A DNA stretch of 64,000 bases from Eopsaltria australis (Eukaryota > Chordata > Aves > Passeriformes > Petroicidae). Below are positions 14,001 to 25,600 of the stretch, one piece after another. Under the pieces are notes generated by a model. The model did no database searches. It was not told the origin of the DNA and saw only the letters and a program-made list of their open reading frames with translations. The stretch spans positions 434,001 to 498,000 of the forward strand of contig JAVTVJ010000069.1 of assembly GCA_034509425.1 (NCBI GenBank), in the 5' to 3' direction. Made by a program: the position numbers and the translations under genes. How positions within the stretch are numbered: the stretch's first letter is position 1; each line of letters starts with the position of its first letter.

Positions 14001-14310
14001 ATAGCTACATTTAAAAAGAAGCTAGCTTGATCCATTTAACACTACAAATCATGGAAAGCAGTGAAAAGTAATATTTATGAGGGGGATTGTGAAAGCTTGT
14101 GTGACAGTTAGAAATTACATCACTGTTGATGTTTCAAATTCTTACGTAAAGTAATGCAATACTGTGTTTATGAATGAACGAGCGAGGGATTGAGCTGTGC
14201 TAAGTGTACTCTGGATAAACGGGGTTGAGCTATTTTGTGTCTATTGTGTCCACTTATTACTTTTCAGCATTCAGTCCCCTAATTTCAGTGTAAATCCAGA
14301 AAGTTCACAT

Positions 14311-14336
14311 CTGTGTATGTATTTTTTTTTTTCCAG
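14311..14336 (+). other. JAZF1: Splice acceptor with polypyrimidine tract of the JAZF1 exon
   Basis: A short pyrimidine-rich run (CTGTGTATGTA, then a T tract and TTCCAG) ends in the AG at 14335-14336, directly before the coding exon. The uninterrupted T/C run is about 14 bases, which makes a strong acceptor. The branch point is not obvious. A CCTAATT at about 14278 fits the yUnAy pattern, but AG dinucleotides lie between it and the acceptor, so a closer, less canonical A is equally possible. Confidence 0.9.
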
Positions 14337-14409
14337 ATACAGACCCACGTGTATTAGAGAAACAAGAGCTTCAGCAGCCAACCTATGTCGCTCTAAGTTA
14401 CATTAACAG
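14337..14409 (+). CDS. JAZF1: JAZF1 internal coding exon (exon 2 of the human-type gene)
   Basis: This is a 73-bp internal exon. After two bases that finish a split codon (..AT, Asp if the previous exon ends in G), it reads TDPRVLEKQELQQP then TYVALSYIN, and ends with AG, the first two bases of an Arg codon. From memory this matches human JAZF1 at about residues 39-63 with no difference I can identify. The other two frames hit stops. It is flanked by a 10-T tract plus TTCCAG acceptor and a GTAAGT donor. JAZF1 is a nuclear C2H2 zinc-finger protein that represses NR2C2 (TR4/TAK1) signalling and associates with the NuA4/TIP60 acetyltransferase complex. The exon falls just after the N-terminal zinc finger, within the stretch reported to be needed for NR2C2 binding (recalled as residues 39-79). 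Seventy-three bases is not a multiple of three, so skipping it would shift the frame. The upstream and downstream JAZF1 exons are not in the window. Confidence 0.95.
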
Positions 14410-14416
14410 GTAAGTG
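14410..14416 (+). other. JAZF1: Splice donor of the JAZF1 exon
   Basis: The sequence CAG|GTAAGTG matches the vertebrate 5' splice-site consensus at essentially every position. It closes the exon after the AG of a split Arg codon. Confidence 0.93.
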
Positions 14417-17400
14417 TGGTTATTTTTCAGGTATAACTGATCTTGGTTTGCACAACATATATCTTACCAAACGGCATGCTTATGGATGCACTCTGTTTTG
14501 CATCATGGGATATGACACTATCTTAACACTTGTTTTGGAAAAACAGTTGAATTAAAATTTAACTAAAATTTTAATCACTTTTGCATAGGGCACAGGCAGC
14601 CCTTCAGCTGCACTGCTCAAATACTTGGGCAATGAGGTTTTTATGATTTCGCTAAATCTCATGCAAAACAAGATAATTTGTCTTGGCTTAGTTTTCTATT
14701 TTATTGTACTTCACACAAGTGAGTGGAGAAAGATTTTGCTTTTAATTGAAAAAAAGCTCTATCTGATAGTAGTTCAATATATAAGCAGATTCTTTACAGA
14801 ACTTCAAAAGTTTTTCAACCACAATATATATCTTTAAAATTATTTCTAATCAGCCTTGTATAACCTAAAACTTGAAAGAAATTAGGAAATTAAACCCCTT
14901 TTAAAGTACTTTTCTAAGTAATAGACTCAGCTTTTCAGTTATTGACTGATGGTGATACTGAAACCTCCAGGGTACTCCACCATGGAGGAATGGAAGGGCT
15001 GCTGCTGTCTCAGGCTGTGTCATGGTAAAGACCAGCCTGAGAGTTGTTCATTATTTTCCCACTCACCTAAGGACTTTGAAGAATTCAGTGGAGGTAGCTC
15101 AGATTACTTCCCCTCTGGGAGGACAGTGACCCATGGAGCATGCTTCTTGGAAGGGAAAGGTGCTGAGGTTTTGTGCAGTTGCAGTGTCCCTTTTTCAGTA
15201 TGTTCATCTGGAAGATTAACCCAAGGTTTAGTTCAGAATAGACTGAGTTGATTCAAACTCGCATGGGTCATGCAAAATTTTTCTTTCAAATTCTACTTTG
15301 TTTTAAAAATGGGAAAAAGTGAAACAAAAGCAGAAACCAACAAACTTTTAAAAACACAGAATCCACTGTTTGACTTTCTATAATGTTTGCTGTAGCAAAA
15401 AAGTGTCACTGGACGTGTGGGGGAAGAATACTTCAAAGTATGAAAGTAAGAAGTGGTGTTCACTTGGTGAAATAACTGCATTTTCTCCACTACATGAGAC
15501 TATGATGATTAAGAATAGCCAGTATTGACATGATTTCCTACTTGGCAAGTAGCTCTTGTTCTTCCTGGAGACGGTCTGACTCTTTAAAGCATATTTTGAA
15601 ATTAGCCATGACCCTTTTTAACACTTAGTTCTGTTGATCTCATTTAATGTATAAATTTTTTTTCCAATGTGTAGGCTTGGTATGCTGTAGTGCATGTTGG
15701 TATGTTTCCCTCTTTCCATTATATACTTGGGCGTTTTCTCTTTTTTTCTTCTGTCGTTATTTTACTTAATGTGAGAGAGGGCAAAGGTTTTGGTTTTTGT
15801 TTTTTAACTAGGGAAAAGCTGTTGTAAGACCACATACTTGACCATGGGACTTTTTTTTAAGGTAATGGGACTTGATCATCCAGTTTAGAATCAGACTACT
15901 TTTAAAGTAGATTGAAAGTGATACTTCATCTAGATTTCATTATTTTGGTACCCTTTAAACTGAGTTCTGTGTGACTGAGACTGTTTTAGTTACTGCATAT
16001 TTTGTTCAAGCTTTCTTACCCTCTCATTTCTGAAAAATAATTCTGGAGAACCAAACTGTGTTGTTTGTATAGTAAAACTGAATCTGGATGGGCTCATGCT
16101 GCTATTTAGTTGCTCTTTTAATTGTATTTTAATTTTTTCCAAAGTGCTAGTATCTTTCATTGAACCACCTGCTCTATGCAACTCAAGCTCTTGAGGGAAC
16201 AGCAATATCCATTACACTACAAGACATGCCTTTCTATTTCCCACTACATATGCCAGAGCTGAGTTCTGCTTTGTTGTCCCAGGCTATGAACTCAGATTTT
16301 GTAGCCTAATACATGTCATAAACATGTTGCATACTGTTAGATATCAAACACCAGATACTGCTGCACTTTTTTTAAACCCATGCTTTTATGGCTTCCAAGT
16401 GGAACTGAACTTAGCTCAGTTCCTGCTGTGAGTTACAGACCTTAAAACAGTCTTCCTCTGCAAGTTTGTATATTCAATATGTTCTGTCTTAGCCATGCGG
16501 TCTTGTGGAGCCTGGGAAAATAGGGACATCTGATTCTCAGGGACTGCCAAAATTGTATGATAAGATGTACACTTAATATATGTTGTGGTGGGAAGATTAA
16601 ATGGGTGTGCTTTATGTTCTGCCCATTGCCCTGTTGTATGGTGGCTATTATGGGCTAAAACAAAACATAAATCTGGGTTGTCTGCCCTGATAGCTGGGAG
16701 GATAAAGTACCAGTAAAACAGATAGTAGAGAGGGAAGGGTACTGAAGTCTCTGTTTACAACTTGAAACATACTCTTGTTTCCATTTCCCTTCTATCCCTG
16801 GTTATTTTCTCAGGCATATTATTATGGCAATACTGTTTGAGCTCTGAAGTTCTGAGAGAGCCCTCAGATTGTGGATGTCTAAATCTGTAAGGCTCCATCT
16901 CTTTCTCTGCTGGAGATTTACTGCCATTACAGCTTTCAGTAACTACACACAGATGCTGTTTCCATAGTGTGTGATCCTCATGTAGACAGATAACGTTCCT
17001 TTTAAAACTGGTGGACAAAATATAAATTATGGGTCATAATGGTTTGTTACCGCTACATCAAACACTTCCATCAGACACTGAATTGCCACAAATCCCTTTC
17101 TCAGACAAAGTTTAGGGTAGCCTTAGTGCAGTCCCCAGTATTGATGGCTTTTCCCTGCCTTCTTCTGATTTGGTTTCTTAGAAGTCAGAATTGGAATCAA
17201 TAAAAGACACACTCCAGCCAAAGCAGATGCAGTTAATCTGTTTCCGTCCTATAAATACAGGAGAGGTTTGTCTGCAAGGAGTTCGATGGTGCTACTACAA
17301 GAATGGAATACTGGCTGTGTTCTGTCAGGAGTAGTTGCAAATGAGCACTTGGGCCAACACCCTCCAGTACTTTCTAGAGGTATTTTCTTTGTAGATGAGT

Positions 17401-19169
17401 CAAGACACCTTTATATTTTGTATTGCATTGAAATGCAGTAGTTAGTCACAGTGATTAATATTGCTTATTCTGCTACTTAAATACAGGTTTTATAACTTTA
17501 AATTAATAAACATGACTATGAATTTTGCTTGGTGTTTATTGGAATCTGCATAGCATTGCTTGTGCCTCTGAGTGTGTAATCTGGGTCTTCAGAGGTGATG
17601 GCTCTTGGGGTTGCTGTATTACCTGGCATTGCAGCATACAGCCAAGGCTTTTAGACTGGTGCAGTCTAATGAAGAAAGATTTCTCAGTATTCTCATATTT
17701 GAGAGTTTGTTTAATATGGGTACTGCTGGTTACCTGTCAATGAGGAAAGCAGCTGTTGTGGGAATGTTTGGGCTTTTTAAAAAACAGCAAAACAAACATA
17801 ACAATATTACCAGCACAAGTGAGAAGACAACAGAGGCATACAAATAATTCCTTTGTCTGAAGAAGTAATATTCAAAAAATGTTTATAATAAAAAAGCTTT
17901 TATTCCCAACGCAGTGAATGAAAACTTCTTTACAATTAAGTTTTAATGGGGGTATTTCAACTTTGAGATTGTAAGTACCAGAAATAGGAAAAAAGCGTAC
18001 GTTATTGGAGTCAATTCCTTTCACCTTGAATATGAAGGGTGAGAGGTGTCATAGTAACTTGTGTTATTGGAAACATATACCATAAAAAGAACAATTCTGT
18101 ATTTAATACATTTTCCATTAAATACATTTTTCTTAGATACAGTAATTGCTTTGCTTAAAAAAGTTTCATCCTGATGGGGAAAAAAAGAAAACTAGTATGC
18201 ACCTACAACTGAAACTAAGCAGTCATAATTATATACTGTTTCTACTGCAAATCGCATAATGACTATATTAGGGAATTGTTGAAAATAAAGACTATTGTAA
18301 TCTTAAAATCTTTTAAAAATCTACCAAAATACCTTAATTATGTTAACCCCAGGTTCTTTTTAATAGTGTTTTTCTATTCATAATTGAGGTCATAGAAGAA
18401 GGGCTGTATAATAAAATCTGTTTTAAGCATTGACCCTGCAAGCAGTTAGAGCACACTGGTGAGAACATTTTCACTGTTGCATCTGGGCAGTCTATTGAAT
18501 GAGGCTGTTGAATGTCTGTAACGTTCATTCTCAAGCACAACTGGGAGCACAAATGAAACCTGTGGTCAAAACTGGATGGTGTTCTTAGACAAAGAGCCCA
18601 AGATTATCCTTGCACATCTCTGAACCAATTTAACATTTTCACCCCTCCCTCCAGATTCTATTTTTAACTAGCAAGATTTTGCCTCACTGTTAAAATTATA
18701 AATTCCTATAGGCTTCAGGCATCTCATCTCTCCCCACTTCCCTTTCATTTCAACTTTCATTGACAGTTTTCCTTGCTCCGCCTCCTTTTTTTAATACCAT
18801 GAGAAGTAAAATTAATAATTTCTGTGAGCATATGTGTTTGTGAAAGAAATTACTTGCATGTAAAGTTCTGGCCACTGCAAACTGTCCCTGTGTCTTGTCC
18901 AGCTCACTAATTCTGGTTCAACTGCTATTACCTGTCTTTTCCAGGAGCGAAACACCAACACTGTAGGATTTAATAATCATTTGAAAGTTATTTTGAAAAG
19001 TGGCAAATTTTTAGGTAGTGTTATGTTTATTATGCACTATGTTACTAATGCAATAACAAGAAGGATGTTTTTTGATTTGAGGCAATACAATTTGACTACA
19101 TGTGGGCGTTTGTTGCCTGGAATAAGAAGGAAAACTTTTGCAAACAATATTGAAGTGGTAATATAAAAA
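14417..19169. other. Intron 2, first segment: no recognisable features
   Basis: This is AT-rich unique DNA with scattered short T and A runs. The ORFs here (for example one of 100 codons at 14949-15251) lack family resemblance and convincing splice sites. A 7-bp-arm palindrome lies nearby at 13943-13962, in the preceding intron. I see nothing else to annotate. Confidence 0.6.
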
Positions 19170-19620
19170 GCACTTCTTTAATGAAAGGTTTCAGGTGCAT
19201 AAAATATAGGAATGCACACATGGTAGAGGATTTCTGTGATTTTTATAAAGTTAGTTAATTAGTATATCTAGCAGGTACATTCAATAAGGGACCAGTTGCC
19301 CCAGCAACCCACCCTTCGGTCTGCCCCTTGGAGTTGCTCCAGGGGGTTCTTTGCCCTATATCTTGTTATGTCTCTCAGGTGCTGGTGTAAAACAAAATGT
19401 CCCTGTTAGAAATTATCTTCTTGTGAATAAGACTAAACAGAATTTCAAGAATGTGTTAGAAAGGGTCAGCTATTGTTCTAAAGTGTGAGAAAGTGCTAAA
19501 AACTATACAACTATGTATTAAAAATCTACAAAGCTACAAATATATAAAAGAGCTAAAAATCTTTAGGCATCAGTTTCTTAGCAGAGCATCCAAACCACAT
19601 GATACTGCAACACATTGCAC
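19170..19620. mobile_element. Possible endogenous retrovirus LTR remnant
   Basis: This roughly 450-bp stretch differs in texture from the intron around it. A GC-richer part contains CCAGTTGCCCCAGCAACCC and a CTCCAGGGGG-type run (about 19291-19350), and an A-rich part contains a TATA-like ATATATAAAAGAGC near 19538-19552. The arrangement resembles a decayed LTR, and it faintly recalls passerine ERV LTR consensus sequences, but I cannot name a family. I see no clean TG...CA ends, target-site duplication, primer-binding site or internal viral ORF. If it is retroviral, it is a solo, non-coding relic. It could also be ordinary intron. Confidence 0.3.
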
Positions 19621-22600
19621 TTTTCCTGTGGTTCTGCCCTGAGAGATTTTCCTGGGGTAAGCTATGAGCTTTAGTTGAACAAGAAGCCTCTTGGAGGTCA
19701 TACCCCATGACTGGATATGCCATCACAGTGCTCTGTCAAACTTTCTTAGCCACAGTGAAAATCTTGTTTCTTCCTTTTTTCTGTGAGCAAAAGTATTGTT
19801 TGAGTAATTTGTTGAAGATCAAGGTTCAGTTTTCTCCCCTTTGATTCCCTAAGAGTGTTTAATCCTAAGGCTGTTGATTAGCTTGGGGTAGGATGTAGCT
19901 TCTCTTCCTGGCATTTCCCGTCCTTGCCTTCTGATGTCTGTGTACCATCACTGTAACGGCTGTTGGGGCACAGTTTGGAACGAAAGTCACAAGGCTGGAA
20001 AGAAGTATGTTTGTTTCTCCTTGCTTGCCTTCATAATAAATACTTTTGCAGAAGACATATGGAAAGTGAAACAATTCTGAAATGGTGAGCATCTGTCTCT
20101 AAGATAACTATTCCCTGCATTATCACCTGATAAGCAGTAGATCAGAATTCAAGTCTTTCTAATTAGTTCAGGCACGGTATTTTCACTTTGAAGTTGTATC
20201 ATTGGTGCTACATAATAGATTGAGACATGCTACTAATAAATATATAAAATTCCTTGAAATGGATTTTTAATTTCAAAATAGTTAGTTTGACTTTCTGAAT
20301 TTAAAAAAGCAACATTTTTTTAAAAGGTAACTAAGGGCCATCCTAACTTTTTTTTTTTGGTATAGCATACACTGTCTTAACTCTCATGTCATGATTTAGA
20401 AACAGAAGGGTAGAGACAAGGGAGACTTTTCCCTTTCGGGAATTCTACTGTAGATGAATTTTTCTGGATGGGAACATATGAGCCCGTGAATCTGTTAAAG
20501 TATTGCTGTGTCACCTGTTCAGACTTGCTGCATTTTATAGTGCCTAGTACCACAGTTCTTCCTCTTTGTCTTAAAATTTAACTTTTCCTTCCTGTAACAT
20601 GATACTGTCTCATTTGAATTGAATATCACAACTTTGTAAAAATGCAGTGATTCCCTTGGATTGTTGGTTCTCATCACGTTGAAGGTGCATGCCAATGCTT
20701 TCAGTAGCTGCTGGATTGAATGCATGTGACAGGATACAGAAAGAAAGGGATCAAAGTAACATGTCAATTGCCAGATAATATTTTTCTGTGTAAGCCTATT
20801 TTTAAGTAAGCAGTGACCAAGTAGATCATATGGTTCTATTCATGTAGCCATATCTTTATGCTCTGCTATTTGACTTGTTCTGGAGATGGAACAAGACTAA
20901 CTTCAGATGATAATTCAAACAAGATGTGCAGAAATGAATGATAGTTGGGGTAAGGGGAATGCCTTTTGGTTTGGAAGGATTTATGCAGATGGCTTTGTTT
21001 TCTCTTTCTCTCTTTACCAGTTTCAAGCTAAGCAAAGCTGATGATTTATTTAATGTACAGCTCTTGTATTTCATGTCAGCAGTAAAGATCAAAAAGCAGA
21101 TTGGCATTTTAAGGAAAAACGTTAATGCCATGCCCTGAAATAAAAATTATATGGTGAATTTAAACATAGGACACTGAAAGAATGTGTCTTAGTTGTGGGG
21201 GTGACTTTTTGTTTTAATTGAGAGGGAATTAGCTTTCTTATGATAATTTTTCTGTTGAAGACTCAGGATTTTTCCTTTCCTTTTCTTTTACACCCCATGA
21301 ATCTCAAGTCAAAGAAGCGTTTCCAAGTCAGCATCATTTCTTGCAAGTGAGTTTGTGCACACCTCTGTGTGTAATTCAGTTACCAAGCACTAGAACTGTC
21401 AGTGTAAGTCCCCAAGATTTTCAGGATTCCTGTCTCTATTGGTATTCCTTCATCTTTTGTCAACGTGGCATGCCAAAATTGATGAAAAAACCATCTTGTC
21501 TTCCTGGCACTGTTTTTTGTCTTGGCCAGTTCTGTTTCAATTCCCAGCTTTCTGCATAGGTCTCTGCACAAGTCAATGCATTTAGGGAAAGAGAAATACA
21601 TTATTGTCTCTTGCTTTAGAAAGGAGGGTGTTTCATTCCTGTGATGTTTAAATTTGATCCTAAGCAGTAATAATGTTCTCAGAATGATTGTGGATTGGCT
21701 GCACAAAAAAATGTATTCAGATATTTTGCTGTCAGTTGTGTGGGCTAATAAGGCTCTCAGTATCTATTTCTCTGTGTCATACCACAATAAGGTCCTAATT
21801 CTTACTAGACTCTGGTAAGAACATATGTTCATTCTTCATATTGCAATTACTTAACATATTTGCAGAGCTATTTGGATAACACATTAATGTGCCAGTTTCA
21901 GATTTTCAGATCCTCTGCGCACAAATAAGAACTTATAGAAACTATTACGCTTTGATTTATGAGTGAAGGGTGAGCAAAAATTTGACAATTGTGATTAGTT
22001 TTCTTTTCAAGTACAATCTGAGCTGAGTTTAAATGGCTGAAAGGAGTGGCCGTTCTTCCTGTCTTTACCATTTAGAAAAATGGCTGACATATACTGCTAG
22101 TTACCTCCTATCCTGGTAAGTTTATTTTCTTTGAATCTCCATCAACAACAGCAACAAAACATTACATGCACAAAAGAAAAATTACAAACTGAGTAGAGAA
22201 CTTCTTAGGAGAGGTTCATGCTGTCCAGTGTTTTGCTAAAATCTTGTCGTGACAATCTTAGCTACGTGTGATGACTTGCAAATTGGCAAACTTGCTGTCC
22301 CTGGAATCCCAAGGCAGCCCAGACCAGCTGCTGGTAATTTTCATTGACTGTGGCCTGATTTTTTTATGAACCTAAAGTTTACTTATCACTGACCTTGCGC
22401 ACAAAAGTATTTGTGCTTCTTTGTCGAATTTCACTGATTTTTAAAAAGTAACAATATTTCATTGTAAAGCTGCCTACTTAAGATTTGTTGCAAAAAAAGC
22501 ATGCATAGGATTAATCTACAGAAAGACTTAAAATTAGATTTTCATATACATTTGGTAGTTCAAAATGCAAATTATTGCATTACTTTTTTTTCCTATGTTA

Positions 22601-25600
22601 GCTTTTAGTTATGTGAGCACATTGTGTATTCTTAGATTCATTCCAGTAGTGAATATCCCATTAATTTATTAAAATGCAACAAACTACATCCATAATTCCT
22701 TAGGTGCCTATAGATGCTTGATGTTTCCCTCCCTTCTCCTTCATTCTCATTTTTGCATATAAGTCTTCCAGGTAAGGGGTCTTGCACTTTATTTGCCAAG
22801 TCTTGCTAGTATTCAGTAAACGTAAATGCCACGTAGCAAATAGAGTTGCAGCACAGAGTTTGTGCATTGTTGTAAACATTCAGAAGTAGGGTCGCAATTT
22901 GTAGGTTGCATACCAGTCCTGTCCAAGTCATGCTTTAGGACAGCCTGTAGCCTAGACTAGAGATTAAGTGCAGATGAGAGAATATCCTTAGTGCTGGAGA
23001 ACTTGGCTCATGGGGAAAGAACATTGATGTCATCTTCCGCTACATAAAACCTACTCCAAAGTGTTAGTCTCAGCCTTAATTTTCATTAAATACGTTTGCG
23101 GTTGGGTTGACCTCTCAATTTGATTCTGAGCCAGAGAGAAAATTTTATATCCCGCAAAGATGCATTCCTTATCCCACCACTTCCTCCTCAATACTCCAGT
23201 GTCCCGAGAAATGGAGACCAGGTGGCGAGCTTGACAGAGTTGGTTTCTTCTCTTACTGAGGCCAAGGGTGCATTTAGCAGGCTGGCGAGGGAATTTTGGA
23301 GTCCACCAGCAAAATGCTTTTGGAAGATTGTTCTTCTAGGTCCATGCCTGGAATAGCGCAGCTTAGAGCAGTCTTTAAGCAGCTTCAATACCGAGCTGAA
23401 AGGAACCTGTGTTGTGCACTGGAATCTTGACAAGGCTTCATGCTAGAACAAGTTGAAGGTCAAAACTGAAGCCATCTTAAAGCAACTGGTGGATATGAAA
23501 CATAAGCGTGAAAGACAGCAGTCAGAATATATGTTATGATGGGGAATTAGTGAAGCTTGACTGACCTGATTGTGAGTGGGTATTATATAGCAAAGGAACT
23601 TTTAATATGATCAAAACAGAGGGAAGAAGAAAAGGTTCCTTTTGCATTTGGTTTTCCTTTGGGGCTGCTCTCGCAAACTTGTAAAGTGCTGAGAGGAGAA
23701 AGCCCTGGTACATCATCTGTGATTTTTTTTTTAATCTACTTAATTTTGCCAAGATAGTATGGTATCATGTAATCAGAAAATAATTTTCAACAGTGTAGAG
23801 ACATGGGGCTTACTGGATTTTTATCACTGATGTAAAAACAGAGAAGAGATTGCTCTGATCTTGCCCTTTGATTTTTCTGAAACGTCCACAACTCAAACAG
23901 TGAAGACAATTTACAAGGCTGTAAAAGCGAGAATTTGGATGATGAAGTAGAAGTAAAACTCTGAAGCTGGTGCAAATACATGGATTTTTTCTGATGTACA
24001 GCTGTTGAATGTGTTTGTGAATAGAGGTGGACAGTTGCATATCTTTGACCTCTGAAAATCTAAAGTCTAATTCAAAGCACTTTAACAATAGCTGTGTATG
24101 TTACATATTACACATTGTTTAAGTAATGTCTGTTGGATTACAGTGACCTGAAACACTCAGAAGGCTTGCTTGGCTCAGCAAACAAACACTATTAAAGGGA
24201 GGCTTTATTTACTTAATTTGGCTCAGTTATAGTACAATTAGTCAGGCTGATTTAGTACTTTCTGAGTCTTGGTTTCCCCGAAGCAATACGGTTTTGCAGA
24301 CACTAGATTTCTTGTTCCAATTTTTTAGAGAACTGAGAAAGGTTTTCTTTCATTGTTAGTGTTGGGGGTCTGTTTGTGGAGTTTTGTTGGTTTTTTGTTT
24401 GTTTTTTTTTTTTAAATCAGGCACAAGAATTTCACCAAGTGGTATATAAGGATACAGGCAGAGATGGAAATTATTACAGCAGTAATTCCATCTACAGGTG
24501 TAGATGGGCCACAGGGGTAGACACTGCCAATTTGTCCTTGATTTTTTGAGGAATTGCTGTGGGTTTGCCTTGCATGACTATTTAATAACTAGTAATTTCT
24601 AATTAGAATAGCTTTTGTAATGTATGAGAAAGACACCATAACAGAGAGGGACAGAGTTGTGGATTGTGGATGGACATGCAAAAAATGTGACTTGTTCCAA
24701 AGTTGCATGTAAGTACTGTTTCATATCTGCCACCATCAGTGCTGGGGATTGACCATGTGCCTTGAATGAACCTTTCACAATAACTTTTGAGCTGGGAATA
24801 GGCTGGATTTATTCCTTGCTTTTATAGTGTGGGTAGCAGGACCATTCCTCTTAACATTCAGTTCACCTATAGCTCCTGTGGTGGTAGCAACAATTTGTGG
24901 TAGTAAGTTCCACTGCTGCTACGCACAATGTAAATTCAACAAAACTTGAGTATTTGTTAAAAGCAGTTCCCTTCTCTGCAGCAGCTTCAAAGTGAAACAT
25001 GCTTTAAGAAGTGTTTAAAAAACAGCCCAAAATATCCTTATTCAAGGAGAGTCAAGGCATTTTTTGGTGACATCCCTCTTTACTATTTCTTACTTCATTT
25101 GCTCACCTGCCATTTCTAAAAGGCCAGTATTTAGGAAAAGTTGTGAAGCAATTTAAAACAGGTTAGTCAGGCAGTGCTGTTTGCAAGAGGTAGCTGAACA
25201 GTTCCTGTCCTCCATGTAGAGGGCTCATGTTGACTTTTTAACCACAGAGCTTGGGTATAAAAGCCTGGTTTGAATATTTCCAGCACAAAAACTTTGAGCT
25301 TATGTTTCTGATGTGATCTTTGGGATCTGACCAACTACAGAAATACTATCTGTTACCGATGTTGAGATCGTAGAAATGCCCCAAATTTGCACCCAGTGCT
25401 ATGCAGCAGCTCTTTAATAAAAAGAAAACCAAGAGGGTTACCATTTCAAATAATGAGAAAATACCTCTTGCTAAATGTAATTCTCATAATCTGCTAAATA
25501 TACTGAAAAATGACATTTTGTGGGGACTTTAAAGAGCACACAGGGGACTACTTAGATTTCCTGTTCCCATTGATTTTCCATGTAAAGTATATTATGGTTT

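Larger units (their letters stand above)
1..14336 (+). other. JAZF1: 3' portion of the JAZF1 intron upstream of the exon (intron 1)
   Basis: About 14.3 kb of AT-rich, non-coding DNA lies upstream of the recognised exon. I see no further exon with both good splice sites and a recognisable reading. The contents listed separately are small tandem repeats near 2471 and 8044, a T/G simple repeat, a poly-T tract, a 28-bp duplication and a conserved-looking block near 5.4-5.8 kb. The interval 11.2-12.4 kb is more GC-rich and has overlapping minus-strand ORFs of up to 177 codons, but they resemble no family I know. Intron 1 of JAZF1 is very long in mammals, so a purely intronic stretch is expected. 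Confidence 0.85.
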
